A stretch of 64,000 nt of DNA from positions 1 through 64,000 of the forward strand of contig NZ_MTAW01000087.1 in the NCBI RefSeq assembly GCF_002154725.1, in the 5' to 3' direction. The translations under genes were made by a program, and so were the position numbers. The notes below the pieces were generated by a model. That model did not search any database, was not told where the DNA came from, and was given only the letters and a program-made list of their open reading frames with translations. Below, piece after piece: positions 60,390 through 64,000 of the stretch. The stretch is from Nostoc sp. 106C. GTDB taxonomy: Bacteria > Cyanobacteriota > Cyanobacteriia > Cyanobacteriales > Nostocaceae. Within the stretch, counting starts at the first letter, position 1, and the number at the start of each line of letters is the position of its first letter.

Positions 60390-60683
60390 TCAATTAAATC
60401 AAGTAACGCTAACTTAGTTTCTTCCACAACGTTGCTGGAAGAAACCAACGTCATAACTGCAACAGTTTCCGAACATATTCAACAAATTCCTAGCTGGCAT
60501 TTCAGTTTGTTGCTCAAGAACTGATAGCAATGATCGCCGCAGTAGATATCAAAAATGCCAACCTAGGGATGGTTCACCTCATACCCAACGATTTTGACAC
60601 TTGTGAAGGTGGTAATGGAGCAGCAATGGATTCATTTTCGTTGATTAGCTCGATTCAAATGAGTATTTTATCGTTTAAAAAAT
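60390..60683 (+). pseudogene. Fragment of an unidentified gene with one in-frame stop
   Basis: One plus-strand frame is open from 60390 to the TAA at 60681-60683 except for a TAG at 60492-60494. The translation looks protein-like (LLEETNVITATVSEH, then FVAQELIAMIAAVDIKNANL, GMVHLIPNDFDTCEGGNGAA) but I recognise no family. It begins after another TAG at 60387 and overlaps the convergent neighbour's end by 16 bases. It is probably a decayed gene. Confidence 0.35.
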
Positions 60684-61519
60684 AACAACATTCCATGTGG
60701 ATTATCTAAAAATACATCTTTATTACTGTTGTGATTCTGCGACTCATACCCTTGTAAATCTTGACTTGAAAGTGAGTACACATCAGTTGCAACAAGCTGA
60801 TACCCTTGAGTATTGAAATAACCAACTAGTTTATCTGGCATGACATGAGACGCGCCGTAACTTGGTAACAAATTATGTTCTATTTTATCCTGGTCTAAAA
60901 TATTTAATTGCACAACACCTGTACGACAAAATATATCAAAATCAATCGACTCGATTAAGCCACTTGTAGTAATTTCTATTGAATTTAATTCCATCGCTAG
61001 TTGCTCTATACTCGTAAAATTCCGCGACCACGGGTTGCCCATTAAAAATAGTCTTATCGATATTGCCTCTGGCTGCACCTTCACGATATCAAGTAATGTT
61101 GTTGTAACCGTATGTGGTTGTAAGTAATCTAATACTCCATGAACCGAAACTAGCCGCAGGCTATTTCGAGCGTAAAGTTTTGTCAGTTCTAGTTCTGCTA
61201 GATTGCAATCGCAAAAATAATTTAACTGTAGGTTTGGATATTGGCTGCGTAAAGCTAAAAACTTTTCTGGTGGGTTAGGAGCAATGTCGTAACAATCGAT
61301 TGTCGGAAGTTGGTAGCGCGTTAAGTCAACTCCCTCAAAACCAAAAAAAACTTCACGTTCGGCAAAACCTGCACCCAAGATAGCTGCACTGTCACCATTA
61401 CCTGAAAGAATCGCTTCCCAAGTGAGGGGATAAACATTGGGGGTAAGTTCTAAAAGCCTAGCTCGACTAATTTCTAAGATATTGCCACTGCCCTTATTTT
61501 CTAGGAATCTTACTGCCAT
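60668..61519 (-). CDS. Probable class I methyltransferase-like protein
   Basis: A 283-residue protein with a Rossmann-type layout: SAAILGAGFAEREVFFGFEG as a glycine-rich motif I, IDCYDIAPNPPEKFLAL with an acidic residue ending strand 2, LNYFCDCNLAELEL as motif III-like, and RLVSVHGVLDYLQPHTV as motif IV-like. The rest is unremarkable. It is the last of three closely spaced minus-strand genes (14 and 20-base gaps). The methyltransferase call is by pattern only. Confidence 0.5.
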   Translation of the reverse strand: MAVRFLENKGSGNILEISRARLLELTPNVYPLTWEAILSGNGDSAAILGAGFAEREVFFGFEGVDLTRYQLPTIDCYDIAPNPPEKFLALRSQYPNLQLNYFCDCNLAELELTKLYARNSLRLVSVHGVLDYLQPHTVTTTLLDIVKVQPEAISIRLFLMGNPWSRNFTSIEQLAMELNSIEITTSGLIESIDFDIFCRTGVVQLNILDQDKIEHNLLPSYGASHVMPDKLVGYFNTQGYQLVATDVYSLSSQDLQGYESQNHNSNKDVFLDNPHGMLLFFKR

Positions 61520-61533
61520 AAAACCTCGCTATA

Positions 61534-62328
61534 TTATGAAATAACCTTGGGACGACTGATTAGGGTGATATCTTTACCTTCGCCCAGACGGTACACTTCT
61601 GTGCGATCGCCAACATCAATTTCAAAAAACCGATAGCTTGTAGTAAACCGCGCCCACGCTGCCAAAGGATTAATTTTTGGGAGATTGGTTGTTGCTTGGT
61701 AAGTAATTTCAAACCCCGCTCCCCCATCTTGCTTGAACATCCGCAAAAAACATTCGTAGTCTCTAGCGTGCCAAAAATCAGTCGTTCGGCGACGCACCAC
61801 ATCTTGGGAGTCAGAACTCATAGCCCGTGCTGCTGATGCAGACACGATCAATTGCAAATTGTCAGACATTCGCGTTAAGGCAAGTTTCTTGTCTGGATTT
61901 GAGAATATTTCATCAACAATTGGTCTAAGCTCAGGGTGTAAACAAGTTTCAGCAATGTAAAACCCTGAATACTTGCTGATATCATTCTCAAATTTCCGAT
62001 TAACTAGTCTTTCTGAATCACAACTAACCGACTTTCGTAGGCTTGCAAAAATCAAGTCTTCATATAACTTCTGCTGCGATGCTGGCGTTGCTGCAAGAAT
62101 TTTGAATGCAGACCCACGCATCCCCTGAATTCCAATCAAAGCACAGGTACAATCGAGGGATGCCGCCCACATTGCTAGAAATTTTCGATAGTTGTTATAA
62201 AGCATTAATGCTTCCTGGTAGTCAGGAGCTTTAATTTTGAGTAGATGCTTTACTGGATTGGGTTTAATTTCCCATCCAGGCTTGCATAGTAAAGCCCATA
62301 ACGCAGAAGAATCTTCAATGGCATCCAT
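61534..62328 (-). CDS. Hypothetical protein, middle gene of a three-gene operon
   Basis: A 264-residue protein without a recognised domain. The N-terminal part is helical with Cys-containing segments (MWAASLDCTCALIGIQGMRG). The C-terminal part (FWHARDYECFLRMFKQDGGA, then AWARFTTSYRFFEIDVGDR) has the feel of a PAS-like sensor region, with the WARFxxxY block recurring in cyanobacterial PAS proteins. It may be a sensor or adaptor for its neighbours. Function not assigned. Confidence 0.5.
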   Translation of the reverse strand: MDAIEDSSALWALLCKPGWEIKPNPVKHLLKIKAPDYQEALMLYNNYRKFLAMWAASLDCTCALIGIQGMRGSAFKILAATPASQQKLYEDLIFASLRKSVSCDSERLVNRKFENDISKYSGFYIAETCLHPELRPIVDEIFSNPDKKLALTRMSDNLQLIVSASAARAMSSDSQDVVRRRTTDFWHARDYECFLRMFKQDGGAGFEITYQATTNLPKINPLAAWARFTTSYRFFEIDVGDRTEVYRLGEGKDITLISRPKVIS

Positions 62329-62348
62329 GCATTTATGCCCTCAGCAAA

Positions 62349-63329
62349 TTAATGACAATTATTGGTCTGTCCGTTTTTGTCAAACCTCATGCGGGATATC
62401 AAATCCTTAAGATGCGCTGGGTCTACACCAAACCTATGAGCAATGTCGTACTCCTCATCTTCAGTTGGCGGTGCATTTAGTGTAAGTAAATGCTCCAAAA
62501 AAGGTTGCGACCCCCCTAAAGGCAAACCATCATCCGTAAAAGGTAACCTATGTTCGTGCATTGACTGCTCAAATACCGCAGGGCGGGTATTTTGTAGCCA
62601 CGCTACAACCTCACCAGGTTTTGGCGGATCTATCCCCAGTCGATCGCATTCTTCTAATAACTCGTTTGATAATTGCGATTCTACTGCGGAGACGCTGCGC
62701 GATCGCTCCACCAAATCTTGTAACCATTCCTGTAGTTTTCCTGTCTCTGGTAACTGCAAACCCAGCGTCTGACAAGCAGCTACAAACTCTTGCCCAATAA
62801 CAGCATTAGTATATAGCTGCCCCAACCAAGTAGCAAATTCCTCATTTTCAGGTAATTTTATGCCTTGTTCAAGGCTAAATGTTTGTAATTTCTTTCCTAA
62901 ACGAATTCTTTCTAAAAGCTTTGTACCAGTATCTTCTTCATTAATGATTTGAGGGTCATTTGACCCAAAAGCCATTTTGTCTAAAAGCCAAATAGCTATT
63001 TGTCCTGATTTTGGAGCTGATAAATTTAAAGTTTCACAGGCTATAAGCAGCTCAGTTCCCAAAGACGTATAACTCGCAAGCCACTCCTCTAAATTACCTG
63101 ACCGAGGAGCAGTAAGTCCCTTTTGAGATAAACCAACAAGCTCTAAACCCAAATTTACTAAGTTCCTAACTACCATTGACAAGCTTTTACCCATGTCAGG
63201 TATTAACTTCTCAATTTGACTCCGCATATCAACATTAATATGGACTGTCACGCGGTCTTTTTCTGCGTCTACAGGACGACCGCGCTTCGGAGGTAGCTTT
63301 GGGTTTTGTTCGGGCTGTTGTTTACTCAT
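62349..63329 (-). CDS. Repeat protein with basic ribbon-helix-helix-like N-terminus
   Basis: A 326-residue protein. A basic start (PPKRGRPVDAEKDRVTVHIN) continues into DMRSQIEKLIPDMGKSLSMV, which looks like a ribbon-helix-helix or AT-hook-plus-helix DNA-binding region. About residues 85-265 contain degenerate repeats of roughly 50 residues, each ending in a -W- helix: LIACETLNLSAPKSGQIAIW, VAACQTLGLQLPETGKLQEW and LEECDRLGIDPPKPGEVVAW, plus one weaker copy. It ends with DEEYDIAHRFGVDPAHLKDL, another possible HTH. It heads a three-gene operon next to a large palindrome and could bind it. Family not recognised. Confidence 0.6.
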   Translation of the reverse strand: MSKQQPEQNPKLPPKRGRPVDAEKDRVTVHINVDMRSQIEKLIPDMGKSLSMVVRNLVNLGLELVGLSQKGLTAPRSGNLEEWLASYTSLGTELLIACETLNLSAPKSGQIAIWLLDKMAFGSNDPQIINEEDTGTKLLERIRLGKKLQTFSLEQGIKLPENEEFATWLGQLYTNAVIGQEFVAACQTLGLQLPETGKLQEWLQDLVERSRSVSAVESQLSNELLEECDRLGIDPPKPGEVVAWLQNTRPAVFEQSMHEHRLPFTDDGLPLGGSQPFLEHLLTLNAPPTEDEEYDIAHRFGVDPAHLKDLISRMRFDKNGQTNNCH

Positions 63330-63394
63330 GTTACTTCAGTTTATCGGAACCACAAAGCATATTTGAAGCCTTTATATGCAAAAACGTTAACAAA

Positions 63395-63444
63395 CGTAAC
63401 CATTTAGCAGTGTAAAAACATTTTTACACTGCTAAATGGTTACG
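63395..63444. promoter_or_regulatory. Long perfect palindrome between divergent genes
   Basis: Two 24-base arms (63395-63418 and 63421-63444) are perfect inverse copies separated by CA. The left arm begins CGTAACCATTTAGCAG and runs into TGTAAAAA. It sits between the divergent starts at 63329 and 63515, so it is not a terminator for either. It could be an operator, a cruciform signal, or a transposon-derived hairpin. Confidence 0.75.
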
Positions 63445-63514
63445 AAATGTAAATAAAACACATACATAATTAGTTGATTTGGTATTCTTCAATCAAAAGC
63501 ACAAAAAAGTCGAG

Positions 63515-64000
63515 ATGGCAGAAAAACACCTGTTTCAATCAAAATTTCTGCACGAGTCCAATATGAAATACTGCGAAATCTTCAAAAACTTACCCAAAGA
63601 AGGCTTAGAACCAAGGCAATTTCTACGCCACTGTTTTGATATCGCTGAACTCAGCCCCCCAGAACTTCTCGAAGAAGAAACAGATTCGCAATACCGCAAA
63701 AAATGTATCACTGTACTATGTGCAGTCTTAGGGGTACAAAGACCAACAGTTCGCAAGTGGGGAAGCGATCTCAATTTTGACGGAACACCCAACTACTGCA
63801 AAATTTCACTTGCTTACATTCACGCGGCCGAAATCATACCAAACCAGCTAAAAAGCATCTTGAGAGGAGAATACAACGCACCGGAAGTAGATGCTCAAAC
63901 CTTTCTAGAAAGAATATTCCTTGAAGGGTTAACTGAACAGCAAATACTGCAAACTGTTTCCCACGCCAATTTTCGCGCAACTTGTGTCAAAACTCTCACG
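63515..64000 (+). CDS. Partial gene running off the right edge; hypothetical DNA-binding-like protein
   Basis: An ATG at 63515 opens a frame of 162 codons that is still open at the window's end. The protein begins MAEKHLFQSKFLHE, contains a likely helix-turn-helix (CAVLGVQRPTVRKWGSD) near 75-90, and a later helical repeat (FLERIFLEGLTEQQILQTVS). It is divergent to the repeat-protein operon and starts 70 bases after the large palindrome. Function unknown. Confidence 0.6.
   Translation, partial: MAEKHLFQSKFLHESNMKYCEIFKNLPKEGLEPRQFLRHCFDIAELSPPELLEEETDSQYRKKCITVLCAVLGVQRPTVRKWGSDLNFDGTPNYCKISLAYIHAAEIIPNQLKSILRGEYNAPEVDAQTFLERIFLEGLTEQQILQTVSHANFRATCVKTLT

Noticed and set aside
63395-63444. 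Bidirectional terminator
   Set aside because: It lies upstream of both flanking genes, which run away from it, so there is nothing converging for it to terminate.

Overview
The window looks like part of a large plasmid (or plasmid-derived island) of a filamentous, heterocyst-type cyanobacterium. It is AT-rich, carries scattered HIP1 octamers (GCGATCGC), uses typical Nostocales-style genes (an IsrB of the cyanobacterial type, DUF4007/PglZ-type defence genes, a LuxR-type regulator), and holds plasmid functions (ParA and ParB homologues, an archaeo-eukaryotic-type primase with a repeat-rich upstream region) but no housekeeping genes.

Layout. 1-4.7 kb (minus strand): secreted or toxin-like genes (M64 metallopeptidase, hemopexin propeller with an M15-like peptidase domain, a truncated SpvB/TcB-like start). 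5.4-6.9 kb: a complete IS5-type element inserted with a TA duplication into a decayed ParB-family gene. 7.2-15.7 kb (plus): two giant ORFs in one reading frame separated by a single TAA. The first carries RdRP/YonO-like RNA polymerase motifs (RDYDGD and a downstream AVDLFKSAKKP block). The second is a polyvalent protein with AlkB-like, NADAR-like and SLOG-like domains. 16.3-20.9 kb: an atypical response regulator, a membrane protein, an IsrB nuclease with its upstream omega RNA, and two ParA-like ATPases. 21.2-26.7 kb: Rpn-type nuclease, primase, candidate origin, ParB-like protein. 26.9-38.4 kb: a possible small RNA, then a minus-strand series with an FtsK-like ATPase, lysozyme, LytM peptidase, RusA-like resolvase and many small membrane proteins, which I read as a DNA transfer or cell-envelope machine; a tRNA-like gene with anticodon UUA (would read the UAA stop) sits inside it. 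38.8-58.0 kb: a 19-kb minus-strand operon that encodes the Ssp phosphorothioation genes (SspB, SspC, SspD, SspE and an SspA/DndA-type cysteine desulfurase) interleaved with BREX-like genes (large P-loop/coiled-coil ATPase, PglZ, BrxL-like AAA+). A divergent phosphorothioation-associated methyltransferase follows (58.1-60.3 kb). 60.4-64 kb: a gene remnant, a three-gene operon of unknown function led by a repeat protein with a possible ribbon-helix-helix start, a 50-bp near-perfect palindrome, and the start of a gene running off the right edge.

How they fit together. The phosphorothioation operon is the clearest system: SspA and SspD supply sulfur, SspB/SspC act on DNA, SspE senses the mark and attacks unmodified DNA, and the PglZ/BrxL/ATPase set is probably a second effector arm. 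The polymerase/polyvalent ORFs, primase, Par proteins and the FtsK/peptidoglycan-hydrolase cluster look like the plasmid's own entry, replication and transfer equipment. The most unusual signals are the UUA-anticodon tRNA-like gene, the in-frame UAA inside the polymerase-polyvalent reading frame, and the polymerase-like gene itself. All function statements rest on motif reading by eye; no database search was possible.
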